Origin: Phallus indusiatus
Lineage: Eukaryota; Basidiomycota; Agaricomycetes; Phallales; Phallaceae
Assembly: GCA_027605045.1 (NCBI GenBank)
Contig: JAQFWX010000067.1
Coordinates: 124,001 to 188,000, forward strand
Direction: 5' to 3'
Length of the DNA stretch: 64,000 nt
Position 1 is the first letter of the stretch. Each line of letters starts with the position of its first letter. The position numbers and the translations under genes are program-made. Below are positions 47,784-59,879 of the stretch, piece by piece. The notes below the pieces were generated by a model. It saw only the letters and a program-made list of their open reading frames with translations. It was not told the DNA's origin and made no database searches.

Positions 47784-48611
47784 AATGTGGAGATGCTGGT
47801 TGAAAAAAAAAAGCTGTAGTTAAACACGTCACTCGTGGTTAAAATACACATCATACCCCAAGGGATTAAGACAATAGAATCTCGGGGGCATGCAGCGCCA
47901 ATGCGCCAGGTCACTGTTTCCAGCGAAAATTACGCCAATGTAACTTGTCCTTAAAGTTATTTTTGTTGAAAAGCATTTGTTTTCCTTGCCGCGAATTTCT
48001 AGGACCCAAGGATGGGGCCATTGGCGAGTGCTTCGGAACCTGGACCATTCGATAATGGAGGACTTTGTCGACATAACACTGAGGAACGTCCTTTTCCTTC
48101 CAATTAGCGCGCAATATCCAAAACGTTATTCTCTCCAAACTCTCGGTTGCATAAAATCGAGGCTAATAGTTAGAAATTACCCCTTGGGGAATTCGAAGTT
48201 GGTAGCTATATACCCTTTAATATACATCTTCCGGAGAAATGATTCAAACGGGACTTGCGCTATATCAGTTTGTTCGAATTCTAAAAGATGAACATTTACC
48301 TTACGTGTGAAAAAGACAAGATACGCACTTATCAAAGTTATCGTGAGGATAGACGGCCGGCCTTGAGGCATTTAGTAGCTTGAACTAGCTTCTAATCTTC
48401 ATGTTAATCAATTGTGAGGACAATTATTTTTGCTAAATCGCGCCAGAGACGTTTTGAGGACATGAAAGTGCTGTAAACTGTCACCATTGCTGGCGGTTGC
48501 TGGCCTTACTTCGCTGGCAGTTTGCGTGTCGTGGCGTGACCGTCACCCACAGGCCGTTAGCAACTTTCCTGTTCGGCGTTTTCCAGCAGGGGCGTTTTCA
48601 CATAAAATCCA
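47784..48611. other. Intergenic, nothing recognised
   Basis: 5' flank of P450 copy 2. Overlapping frames on both strands at 47829-48371 lack domain support. Confidence 0.45.
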
Positions 48612-48925
48612 TGAAATCTCATGACAGCATTCTCAGTCTACATGCTAAAACACGATACGTAGCTTTATTGAATCTGTTTTTTTACGGGTATCTTCTTCGG
48701 CTTTTATTAGTTGAGACTAAGGTATTTATCTCCGGTGTAAAATTCGCCCCAACTATACTGACATGGTCCTTGTTCTGCTTCCCAACCGTCATCCACTTCC
48801 TCTTCAAACTGACCGCTTTCATCCTTGTCATAATAATGGAAACATTGATCCTCCACGAAATTACTCCACATACGAACGAACGACAGGTTAGGAAGTTTAA
48901 TGACAAGATGGCGAACCAACTCTTC
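48612..48925 (-). pseudogene. Fragment of F-box gene (3' end)
   Basis: A copy of about 38211-38515: the last 60-70 codons of the F-box gene plus its 3' flank. Translated on the minus strand it reads LPNLSFVRMWSNFVEDQ, HYYDKDESGQFEEEVDD, then WGEFYTGDKYL, close to the full gene. It has lost the N-terminal 80 percent and shows small indels. The 3' flank is copied too (CATGCTAAAACACGA-type words), so this was a DNA-level duplication. No function is expected. Confidence 0.8.
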
Positions 48926-49545
48926 GCGGTGCGGTGTGGTGTCACGCGCCGCAACTTTCCCGTTTTCCAGCTAAGGTTCGTAGCCATCATGCACTCTTTT
49001 TATTGAAAAACAGTCCACACGTGATGTAACCTTGCTTCGAGGAAATAAACTGGTACAAATATCAAGGAGAATAACCTTGGCACCGTGTTTGTTCCATTGT
49101 CGGCGTGTATCCAATTTCATGACTTGTCATCCTCTCTATTCTTCTGATCATACGTTTAGAAAAATGCTGGTGGAATTTCTGATCAGGCCCTACGGTAATT
49201 CATATGTCACTCGTACCCCCTTTGAAACATACTCATAGGTCCATGGTCGAACATTCTACGAACAGGATCAGGAACTCTGACTCCTCCAATTCATGGATTG
49301 AGTCGTTTCTCATGCGAGAAATGAAAAAAAACAAAACTCATAATCATGGCCAGCATTTACCTTTTTTTCATATTCATGTAAAACAAGACGCGTCACGAAA
49401 CAAGAATTTGAATCCGAGCCTGGTTATTCCGATTACCCCTCTCCTATGCAATCCCCGGTAATACTGAACGTGCTATCCAACACTATCATCACAACTACAA
49501 CTGCCAAAGAACATGAAGCAAGATTACCTTCCTTCAAGAAGCCCG
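48926..49545. other. Intergenic, nothing recognised
   Basis: Promoter side of MDR copy 2. An in-frame ATG at 49513 could give 11 more residues to that protein. Nothing else is seen. Confidence 0.45.
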
Positions 49546-51231
49546 ATGGCCGATTTTAAATTGCTAGTTCCGAACGAGAAGTTGTTGTTTAATCAAATTC
49601 CAACCGGTACGTGAAGCTTCTGCGCATTACACCTTTACAAAAATTAAGGTTTCAATAATTTAGATTATCCAAAACCGGGAGAGACGACTCGAATTGACAA
49701 AACCGAGCAAATGGACTTGCAGGCCCCGTTGAACAACGGTATTCTAGTCAAAACTATCGCGTTGTCAATTGATCCCTACCTTCGAGGCCGCATGCGACCA
49801 GAAGACGTCGATACTTATTCGGTATGTATGACGTATTGTCTCAGATTTGTCTACCATTCTTTCCTACATTTGATAAATTCTAATAGCCTGCTTTTGCAAT
49901 TGGAAAACCGTAAGCTTCATCTATTTTCAACAAAAAAAAAGCTAAATGATATAATATGACCAGAATATCTAACTTCGGAATAGCTGCGGTTGTTCGCTCT
50001 GATAATCGCAAATTCCATGCTGGTGACCATGTCTATGGTGTTTTCGGTACGTGGACACCAATGAAAGTCAATACCAACGCACCCTTACGCAACACCTTTC
50101 CTAGACTTTCAAAGTTATTCTATTATTCAAGAACCCTCGAATTTGAAAGTCATAAAAAAAGAGGAACGCCTCCCATGGAGCACCTACCTTGGAGTATTGG
50201 GTATGCCCGGTAGGTGGAAATGGTACAATTCAAAGAGCTGTTCAGCTGAATACGAGTAGGACAAACAGCGTATGTGGGTTGGAAAAAATATGTACCCATC
50301 ACGAACAAAAAGGTTGGTATCCTATGCCCGCTATGTAGTGTAATTAGAACTTCAGATGAGATAACACATCGTTATAAGGACTCCGAGAATGCAAAAACCG
50401 TTGTATTCGTCAGCTCGGCGGCAGGAGGTGTTGGGTCGTAAGTTAAAATAAGCGATTAACAGTAATATCTTCATACTAATGTGCAAAAGGATGGTTGTTC
50501 AACTCGCAAAAGCACAAGGATTCACGATCATTGCTTCAGCTGGATCCGACGAAAAGGTCCAATTTGCCAAAGAGCTAGGAGCAAATGTCGCATTTAACTA
50601 TAAAACTACGGATACGGCTACAGCTCTGAAAGATTCAGGTTTACGCGTCGACATCTACTGGGATAATGTATGTTTGTTTCTTATATAGAATTGACTTCGC
50701 GCTGAAATTTTAACTTCGTTTGCCCTGAATTTGCTGTTCATTCAATCCGGATAGGTTGGAGGTACGTTACAAATATGTGAGCTTGGATGAATAACAATAA
50801 CTAACTATCACGACGAAGGTGAAATACTCGACGCAGTCCTCCCAGTTATGAATAATCACGGTCGCATAATTATGTGTGGAGCCATCGCTAGTTATAACAC
50901 TCCGGATAAGTATGGGATCAAGGTTAGTAATCAACCAATCTCAAAGTCAAGTCTCTTCATGATCCTACGTTTGCTTTAGAACATGCACGAAGTGATATCC
51001 AAGCGACTTACAATTCAAGGCTTCATCGTAAGCGATAGTTTGAAAGATCACATCTCGGATTTCTTCAAAACATTTCCCAAAATGGCTGCGGGCGGGAAGC
51101 TGAAACATAAGGAACAGCTATATTTTGGATTCGACGGAGCGGAACAAGCTATCGCCGATATCCAGAAAGGTGAAAACGCTGCTAAACCCGTTGTGATGCT
51201 TGATGAAGAGAAAGAGCCTGACGCAGCCTAA
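49546..51231 (+). CDS. Zinc-free MDR reductase (LTB4DH-like), copy 2
   Basis: Eleven exons: 49546-49606, 49664-49821, 49887-49909, 49964-50046, 50105-50209, 50260-50312, 50379-50437, 50490-50667, 50755-50761, 50819-50922 and 50980-51231, giving 360 aa (371 if ATG 49513 is used). Six internal exons have exactly the same length as in copy 1 (158, 23, 83, 105, 178 and 104 nt), as does the 7-nt microexon GTTGGAG. Motifs: SIDPYLRGRMRP, AGDHVYGVF, SSAAGGVGS, ASAGSDEKVQFAKELGAN and VGGEILDAVL. Expected reaction: NADPH-dependent reduction of an enone or alkenal. The natural substrate is unknown. Confidence 0.92.
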
Positions 51232-54200
51232 TCTTTCTTAAAAAGAGCTAACGGTAACCGCTGACCGCTGATGATGGTCATTTTATGGGGTTATTCGTTT
51301 GCTTCCTACGTACTCATGTATAGATTATCTTAAATTAGAAAGTTAATTGAGTCTATTAAATTATGAGTGAATACAAATTATTAGCGGAATACGTAGTCAC
51401 GCGACTCGCCCTGTATCGATGGTGAATATTGAATCATGTGTACATACCATCAAATAGAAGGTTTTGAGCCCGAGTATTGAAATATTGAAGGAGCTTGAAT
51501 TAGGGGGTCATAGCCTTCCTATGAGCGTAGGCGATAGTCCGATCGTCTCTAGGTAGATTCCCCGTCTCCAACCGCTCATTCGGATCGGAATGTTTCTGGT
51601 TAGGAAGGTACCAGACAGGATCGTCACGTATCACTTACATAGCACTTTTCAATGCCAAATAGGAAAGCAAAAGAGCGGGAAAGAATGACGCGAAGGGTGG
51701 AATTCAAAGCGGAGGATTGTTGATAACCAAAATTGTTGCTGTCGTCGAAACTAAGGCCTTCCATTGATTTATGGCATCGATCAATAAGATCATGATGCAT
51801 TGATGTCTGGTCCCGTTGCGTGTGCACCACAAGGCTATAGAAGTCTATAGATGGCTGCGTACAGAAGAGTCTCGCGGCGTTCTGGGCGTCATTTTCAGCT
51901 TAGGAAGTAAGAACTCACTTGCTAAGTACCTTGAATAGCACCGACAAAGATATCGTTTTCCCGTGAACGTGAAGATGGATGGAAGCAGAGGTGCTGTACA
52001 AAGGAGAGTCTCGACGACCATAATAATGAATAAGCTCAAACCCTGAAGAGGAACTAAAACTTGTCATATGATTGAGACTACCGGCAATAAACCATTTCGA
52101 AGAACAAAGATTCTCTTCCTTGAAGTCTTGTGTCTTGTTCTCTGAATGGAGACTGGTTGCAAATGTGGGTAGACCAATGCCATCCCGCCGTTCAATCAGT
52201 TTTGCAGATTTTCGGTTATTTTTAAAATGAAAATTCCTCCGGGTCAGATAGAAACCATGGAATTCACGTTAATCGGGCCAATATTTCGAAATTGTAGGTT
52301 GACGTTTGATTTGATTATCGATTACATTAGATCTGATATCAAAAGCCAGGAGCAGATGAGAAGAATTTTAAAGAATTAGGTAAGGATTTGGTTTACCGAC
52401 CATGCAGATATTTAATTTCAAAAGACAGAACCTGTCCAAAGACTTCTTAACATGTATTCACCTCGGATTACCTAAATGAGCACAATGGAAGCCCGAAAGA
52501 AGCGTTGGATATCAGAAATGACGAAAACGGCGTTTGAGATACGCGGACTAAGATGATGCGAGATGTGTACACCTACAGCTATTTATCTCAGTCCTGGGAA
52601 CATCCTGTTTGTATTTGCAGGTGCCAGATTTGGTAAATGCTCAGTGGTCTCGTTGCAAACTGCTTGAATAGGCCGGGAGCTTCTTAGAATTCGAGAACAC
52701 ACGCTTATTTTGAAGGGTATAGAGAAAAAAATTTTAAAAGGAATATATTGAGCCAATTAAAAGAAATTCGAACGAAGGAGAAATTAGGGGCGACCTTTAC
52801 ATTCATTTTATTTCGAGAGCGGGTTTTGTTCCCAGAGTGGGTTGCAAGAGTGGGCGGGACTCGGGAGGCGGAAGTCGGTCAGGTCGGCTCGGGTGTGTGC
52901 CGACTTTAACCGGAGCGTGAACAGGACAAGTCGCCAATTGGTCAGATCTGTATAGTTGCCCTTGACGCCGTTTGGTGGTTTTGTCAAGGTTTAGTAAAGT
53001 AAAGTTTGCCAGATTTTCTTTATAAAAACGAATTTTACCAGGTCAGAATATCAGAGCCGAAAATAGCCGTGGACATGTGCTCATACGAATGGTACTTGGA
53101 CTGCGGTTTGGGACGGTATTTGGTCCATATTATTCGATGAGATGATGGCGAGAGATCCGGTTGCAGTGCTCCAGCCTTCACGAGTCTCGCATCGCAATAA
53201 TCCATATGATTAATGGTTAAACAGGGAGGGCGTAACAATACCACATGATTATGCATTATCAAAACTCATTTCAATACTGTCAACCAGTACGGGTCCTCTA
53301 TCCGAAATTCCCTTTATATTATCGAGTGCAATATCGCCATTCATCTCGATCAGAACTCGGGTAATTGTGGTGGTCAAATGAAAATACAAGTGATCGGGCC
53401 TTAGCATTATAATCTCACCCGACGAAAATGACGTTTTATAGATCATCTGCACATGCGAAACGTTAGCGTGTTAGCTCTGACCTCGACATGTATTAACTTC
53501 ACGGGCGGTTTCAGCGTTTACATAACCACCGGTATCGGTCCTGAGATGCCTGAATTTCCTTGCTCCGCCCAGAAAGTCCGTGATTAATGCGAGGCGAGAT
53601 CATAAATCTGACTGCGCTGCCTTTCGGTCTCTATTGGAAATTATATGGCACTTTGTAGTACTTGATCATTAGCAGACCAGACCAAAATTTCAATTTGCAG
53701 CCTGAGGTGACCGAAGCGAATGCTTTCATCGGAGTATCTGGTGAAAATTTGATAAGGATTCTTAACTCTTTTTTCTCTTCTTCTTTTCCTCAAAAGAATT
53801 GTTTTAAAACATAGCGAAGCAGAGGCTTTTAATTAAATAAACGCTCAGCTGAGGTAATTGGCTTTGTGGCTTGGGCGTCAAAGGCTCAAGGCTTAAGGCT
53901 TTATGGATTGAAAACCAAAATGTATCCGAGCACCTGAGAGGAGAGGCTTTGAAGATCAAATCTGGACGTGCAATTTAGAGAATTAAAGGGATTAACCGGA
54001 CCGCAGGAGGCCCTTGTAAGAGTTCAGGTGCCCGTGAGAAAATACGGCGAAACAAGAGTAACCAAATCGGGACATAAGCACGGAACCAAAATAGGTTGAA
54101 AAGGAATATCACGCGGCCGCGGAAGCAAGTTCCTTGTTCAGTTTTTCCTCTCACGCCAGGATCTCCCCCCCAAAGCTTTCATATGATACTTTGGCCTATG

Positions 54201-55512
54201 GGCCATCTGACACAAATGGCCACTTGACTCTATTTCCTTCAGCCCAGGGCAATATTATCTGACTGTAATATGGGGCAATATAGCCCGGCAATGAGTCGGG
54301 GGTTTTTCTCAAGAGGCGGTATGGAAAGTTGGAAGCTTTTTTCGTGTACCAACTAAATTCGAATTTAGTTTCTCATAGAAAGTCGGTTCATTTATTTGAG
54401 GACCTAACCATTTCATCAGGAAGCCACAGGGCACCCAACTTTTTTCTCATACTCGTTAATTCAGACCGACTAATTTTTTTTCTTTTGTGCTGTCCAACTC
54501 GGTCGAACAATGAAGCCCGAAGCCGCTTTGCGTGGGAAGTAGGTCCTTGTTGGCTCGCCTTTCCCAAAACGTGAACAATAGGGAATCCACCGAATTCATC
54601 TAATCAAGGCCCACTCTGCTCTAAATCTAATTCACAACATATCCCATCAAATTCCAGCTCCCTCCTTTGGAAGAAAAGGATGTGGTTTGTGGTTCGACTC
54701 TTTCCCCATCGTGGCGTCTTTTCTCGTAGTTAATTTCCCTCCTCTTTTCTCCAGCCCTCTTCCAGTTCCGTCTTTCTATGTTTGATCGAACCTTATCCCT
54801 TCCACGAATTGAATTAATAATATTAAATTCGGCAGAAGCTCACCCGGTGTGCAAAAGGCCCTATCTTATCAATTTTCCTAATATGGAACAAGCAGATTGT
54901 ACGTTTAACTTGTGGCACTTCTTGTATGTCCCATTTGGGACAAGACCTCGGCCCCGTATTCTCTCGCATTTCATGCTCAAATTCCTCCTGATATTCCATA
55001 TCGTAAAATTAAAAAAATTAAAATAAAATGACGCGGCAAGCTTAGGCAAGGAACCTTCTCTCAGGTTAAATTCCTCCAGTCTCACTCCGGCATCGCTTGT
55101 TCACTTACCCTGCATCCTGTCTTGGACCAGCTTTGGTAGGAACTTCTTGTCGCCTAATTCCTGGGTGCATCTCCCGCAAGGTTGCTCTTGCACTTGATAT
55201 ATCGAGAACATAAAAAGCCAATACAGCCGCCCTGTCCTTTTCTTTGGCCTTTTCGCGCGGTTCGTGCCATCCACACTTTTCTTTCCTCTCCTCTACCTCC
55301 CTCTTTGGCATTTCGAACTAGAGCAAGCCTCTTGTCCCTTCGACCGACTGCAAGCCGCCTCGAGTGTATCATACCCTCGCTTCACATCCACTGCGTCTTC
55401 TCCAGTTTCCTCGAGCTCTCAAATCAGCGCATTTCTGGTCGTAGTCTATACCCCATTCGTTTCAAAACACCTGTTTATTTTCGATTTTTCACAAACAAGT
55501 TCTGCCCACACA
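51232..55512. other. Gene-poor 4.3-kb stretch
   Basis: I see no gene I can support. On the minus strand at 51624-52039 and near 52500 there are short hydrophobic frames (LFIIMVVETLLCTAPLLPS, ISNAVFVISDIQRFFRAS) that look like pieces of a membrane protein. They do not join into one model, so a decayed gene is possible. From about 54600 the DNA becomes CT-rich, probably the promoter and 5' leader of the HMG-box gene. Confidence 0.4.
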
Positions 55513-57937
55513 ATGCCGGCTCATCGTACGCAGAATTCGAGACACCTCCGCGTTGAAGGTACGTTAGCGAGTATTGCCCTGCATACATTTGACAAAATTC
55601 CTTAATTTATCCTGTCTCGATAGCAAATCCTGTCGGAGCACCACCGATAAACATAATTTCACCGACACCCCAAACATTCGTGTTCAGTGCTAATACTATG
55701 AATGCTCCCAACTCGGAGACCTCGCCTTTTTCTTCCCAGGCCACGCGCTCCCTACCTAATCTCTTTACGACATTCCACGCTTCCCCGTCGGGTGAATATA
55801 ATAGCTTTCTTGATCCCAGTCATGCCGCTGGCTCCCATACCTCGTCTATGTTCACAACTTACAGAGACTCTGGATCGACCTCGTTCTTTGCATCACCCGT
55901 TAGCTCCATCTACGGGCCATCTCCCCGGAGTCTCCCGCCGGATCCACTTCTCCCTCTCCTCCACCTGGAGTAGGCTCTCCAATTCGCGAACGCAGATCCC
56001 GCTCTGCATCCAGATCATCCCCAGGACCTTATCCGTTTCCTTTACCTCCTCATTCGAACGGTCAAGTGCGTACACAACCACCACGTCCACCAAACCCTTG
56101 GATTTGCTTCCGCAATGTCAGGTCAGCGCAGTACAAAGAACTCAATTATCCCGAATTTTCGAAATCTTCACCAGAAGAGCGAGGTCGTTCAGCTCCTAGC
56201 TCACCTTCGATGATTCCGCTTAGTTTGGACGGCGATGGGATTGATGGTAATTTAGATCTTCGGATCATATTTTTCCTTCTTACATATCTTCTCACGGCAT
56301 ATTTTTCTTTTGTTTCCCTTTTTAGGCCGCCGACCCCGTCAAGCTGATCTTTCCAAACAAATTTCCCTAGAATGGAAGTCGCTTAGTGATGAAGAAAAGG
56401 CACCTTACATTCGCATGTCAGAAGAGGCGAAACTGATTCACGCTCGCATTTACCCTGGCTACAAATATCAGCCTCGTCGCAAACCGGATTCAGTAAATTC
56501 TACCACGAATTCCAAGACGTCATCTGCCGACTCTCCCTCTAAAAAAGGCAAGTCCAAGAAGAACAGTGGTAAAGAAGTTAAAATCAGCTGCAAAGCTGAG
56601 GAGAAACCGTTGGACGATGATATTGAGATTGAGGCGAAACCTTTAGAAACGGTGGTTGAGTTGATCCCTGAGAATGCCGCGCTCGTTGCTCCCCTTCAGC
56701 TACCAGAGACAAGCATACCAGTAGCGACGACTACGATCGAAACGGAAGAACAGACTGGAGATCCCACGAAAGATTGGACTTGGTTACCTGAACAAACGCT
56801 TCTCCCAATTTCGTGGGAGCCAGATCAAGACACCGGAAATGTACCACTTGGCGACATCATGAATCCTTTGGACGCTAACGTGGACGATACGAGCGAGCAC
56901 GATGAAATTGAGTTCGGGGTAAGTATTTTTTATCATCCTTTTTGCTTTTCGTTTGACATAATTCCGTTAATAGAAACCGTTTTACGTCTCGTTCCCATCC
57001 GTCGGGCAGGCGTTGGAAGAAGAGGCAACACATGTGCCTTTTTTCCCTTTCACTTCCGAGCCAGAATCGGAAAATTCGCTATTCTCTTTCTCCAATTACG
57101 ATTTCCAGGGTTCTTTCGGATTTCATCTTGATGGACTTTCTGATATCTCCCATCTTCCTGACATTTCGGGAAATTTTGATTCTCGTACGCAAACTGTGTC
57201 TTCACACTCTCTAACGCTCTGTAACATCTTTTTTTTTTATTCAAGGTCGTGACTCGTATGTGTCTACCGATGGTGGTTTCAATCTCGATATCGATCAGCC
57301 TTTTTTACCCCTCACTGAGGACAATGGTACTACTAGAGGTCTCAACTTGACAACGGAGGAAATCAACAACCTTTTTACTCAAGGAAGCATTGCCTCTGCA
57401 CCGTCGATTCCTCCAGCACCTCGCCGCGCATCGGTTGCCCATCCTACGCCCTCGGAAGAGAAGATCCCCATTATACCACCTTCACCTCGTCGTAGTTCTT
57501 TCGCATTCGCATCTACATCTGCCATTTCAAAATCTCCGGACGGACACTTACTTCCTCCAATCGCAATTCATCGACCCTTCTCTCGCTCCAGAGCTAATAC
57601 TTTGCCAGCTCCACCTTCCCCTTTCTCCCAACATGATTCAACATACGTTCGCTCTATCCCTATAGCGAACTTTGGGGCAGATGGCAATGTTACGACCTCG
57701 GTACTCATTCCCCTCTCAGGACCAAGGTATGATTTGGATTATGAACGCGATCTTGAGGAATACAACCGCGCAATGGGTCTGATGGGGCCTCCTCCGAGTC
57801 TAAAGTCGAAACAAACCAGACAATGTGTAAAAACTAACGGCAGTTCTTTCACTGCTCAATTAGGCGGAAACGAGTTCAGCTTTGAGTCGGATTTTGACGA
57901 CATTATCGATGTGAACGGTCATACCCAAGACATCTGA
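55513..57937 (+). CDS. HMG-box transcription factor
   Basis: Exons: 55513-55558, from 55624, from about 56325 to 56918, 56974-57184 and about 57257-57937. The HMG box starts RPPNPWICFRNVRSAQYKE and resumes RRPRQADLSKQISLEWKSL, SDEEKAPYIRMSEEAKLIHA and IYPGYKYQPRRK, the typical MATA/SOX-like order with a Tyr-x-Tyr end. About 37 residues (ELNYPEF to GDGIDG) separate helix 1 from helix 2, longer than usual, and an intron falls there (from about 56249). The flanks are Ser/Pro-rich and acidic, as in activators. Between 55790 and 55975 the reading frame changes. A 32-bp intron (55899-55930), a 182-bp intron (55792-55973) or a frameshift could explain it. Confidence 0.8.
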
Positions 57938-58466
57938 ACGGGCTGGCTTGCCACGATGGAAGCTTAGATCGATAGGATCTTCTTTTTTCTTTTTTCTTTT
58001 CTTTGCTGTTTATGTTTGTCCCTGTTCACGCTCGCGCTCACGGTATTTGTATGTATTTTCTGTCCTTGGACATTTGTACCAACATTTATCTTTTTTACAT
58101 CACCCGCCCTCTATTCTCCCTGCATTTCTCTGTATTCCCCCTCCCCCCTCGCGTTTTTCTCTGTATATTTCATTATTTTCCATCATTTGATCACGATCCT
58201 TCATTTTTCTTATTTCATGTGTTTTGCTTTGTCTAGTAGGGAATGCCAGGAGGGTGTATGAATGCAACTATCGGTTGAACAAATATTGTGTCTCTCCAAA
58301 ACTTATTTTGTAATATTGTTATGGTCTCGGAATAGAGGAAACTTACTAGCATTTAACTTATCTTTTAATTTTGTTTGGAAGTGACCCTGTTATGCCCCTC
58401 CAGCGTGTATCCAGCCTCACCTAGGCGCTAATGTTTCAAAATTTCAAACTCAGCAAACATTGAACC
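57938..58466. other. Intergenic, pyrimidine-rich
   Basis: The 3' flank of the HMG gene is strongly CT-rich (57975-58240), which creates several overlapping spurious plus-strand frames. No gene. Confidence 0.5.
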
Positions 58467-59879
58467 ATGGATCAAAAAGGTGAAAATCCGCTCCAACATT
58501 TCTCAAATTTATGTTCATTGATATTCTACACATGTCTCAGAGTTAGAATTATCATCCCCACCCTTTGATAGCATATCGTCATTGGATTTTTCACCAACTT
58601 CGTCGAATCACCTTCTTGTCGCGTCGTGGGATACGGTACGCGTGTTTCAAGGTGTCCGCAGTGATAAAATCTAATTTTAATATCTTCGTAGTCTCTTAGG
58701 TTGTATGACATTGCTTCAAATACGCAAAAATCGAAGTTTGATCATAAAGCAGCCGTACTTGACTGCACCTTCTCCGATGGAAACCACGCGTTCAGCGGAG
58801 GTTTGGACACGTGGGTTCGAGAGTACGTTCTGAATTTACTTTATAGGCGGACAATAAGAGCCAAGATTTATTTAGGTTTGATCTCGAAACTCAGTCGACG
58901 AACCACCTCGGTCAACACGACGAATCGATCTCACAAGTAGCTTATTCGCATACGACAAGTGAAATCTTTTTTTCGTTGCCTGTGGCGTAGTGTCTACGTG
59001 TTTTTGATATATTATCTGTTTAGATAACCTAATTACGGGTTCGTTTGATCGTACGATTCGGACGTGGGATCCAAGGTCACCAACTCCTTGCACTGGAAAA
59101 CATACTTTGCCGGAGCGGGTATATCAAATGGCGCTGGCCGGGACAAACCTCGTCGTAGGCATGGCAGGAAGACAGTTCCATATATTTGACGTTAGGAAGA
59201 TCCGAGACGGTGAAGAACCAATTCAAAAAAGGGAAAGTAGTCTCAAGTATATGACTCGTGCTTTGGCATGCATGTCGGATGGACAAGGTTTAATTTATAT
59301 GTTTTTATCACAAAGTCCCCACGATTAACGTATTATAAATTTCATTCAGGATATGCAACAGGATCCGTAGAAGGTCGGATTGCTGTTGAATATTTTGATC
59401 CTTCTCCAGATGCACAAGCTAAAAAATATGCCTTCAAATGTCATCGTCAAACCGTCGGTGGCGAAGATCACGTATGGCCTGTCAACGCACTAGCTTTTCA
59501 TCCTGTGTTCGCACACTACTTCTCTATTTTATCACGGATTAAATTCACTGATTGTTATCATAGTCACGGAACGTTCGCTTCTGCCGGCGGAGACGGAACT
59601 GTATCAATTTGGGACCATTCAGCTAAAAAACGCCTTAAACAATACCCAAAGTATTCACTGGGTGTCCAGGATATTGTTTTCAGTCATGACGGCTCACGAC
59701 TCGCCATCGCGGTCAGCTATGGGTGGGAAAACGGTGCAGAACAAGCGGCAAAAAGCGTTGGGACGGCCCAAGTCTTCATCAGAGAGATGGGCGATGAAGT
59801 TAAGGTATGGATATATATTTTGCCTTGAAATAGCTCATTTCTAATTTTTTATTTGTATCAGCAAAAATTCAAGCCTTAA
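58467..59879 (+). CDS. BUB3: BUB3, spindle checkpoint WD40 protein
   Basis: Eight exons: 58467-58479, 58541-58635, 58692-58822, 58876-58958, 59024-59287, 59350-59506, 59564-59804 and 59862-59879, giving 333 aa, the usual BUB3 length. BUB3 recruits BUB1 and BubR1/Mad3 to phosphorylated kinetochores. The beta-propeller is seen as ISSLDFSPTSSNHLLVASWD, SLRLYD, FSGGLDTWVRE, LITGSFDRTIRTWDPR, GRQFHIFDVRK, GYATGSVEGRIAVEYFD, NALAFHPVHGTFASAGGDG and VSIWD. SVEGRIAVEYFD and the YGWENGAEQ block near the C terminus are typical of BUB3 and RAE1-related proteins. The first exon encodes four residues and the last only QK FKP. Confidence 0.94.

Noticed and set aside
33253..51231. Secondary-metabolite gene cluster
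   Set aside because: P450s and reductases are present, but no polyketide, peptide, terpene or other core enzyme is, and unrelated genes lie among them.
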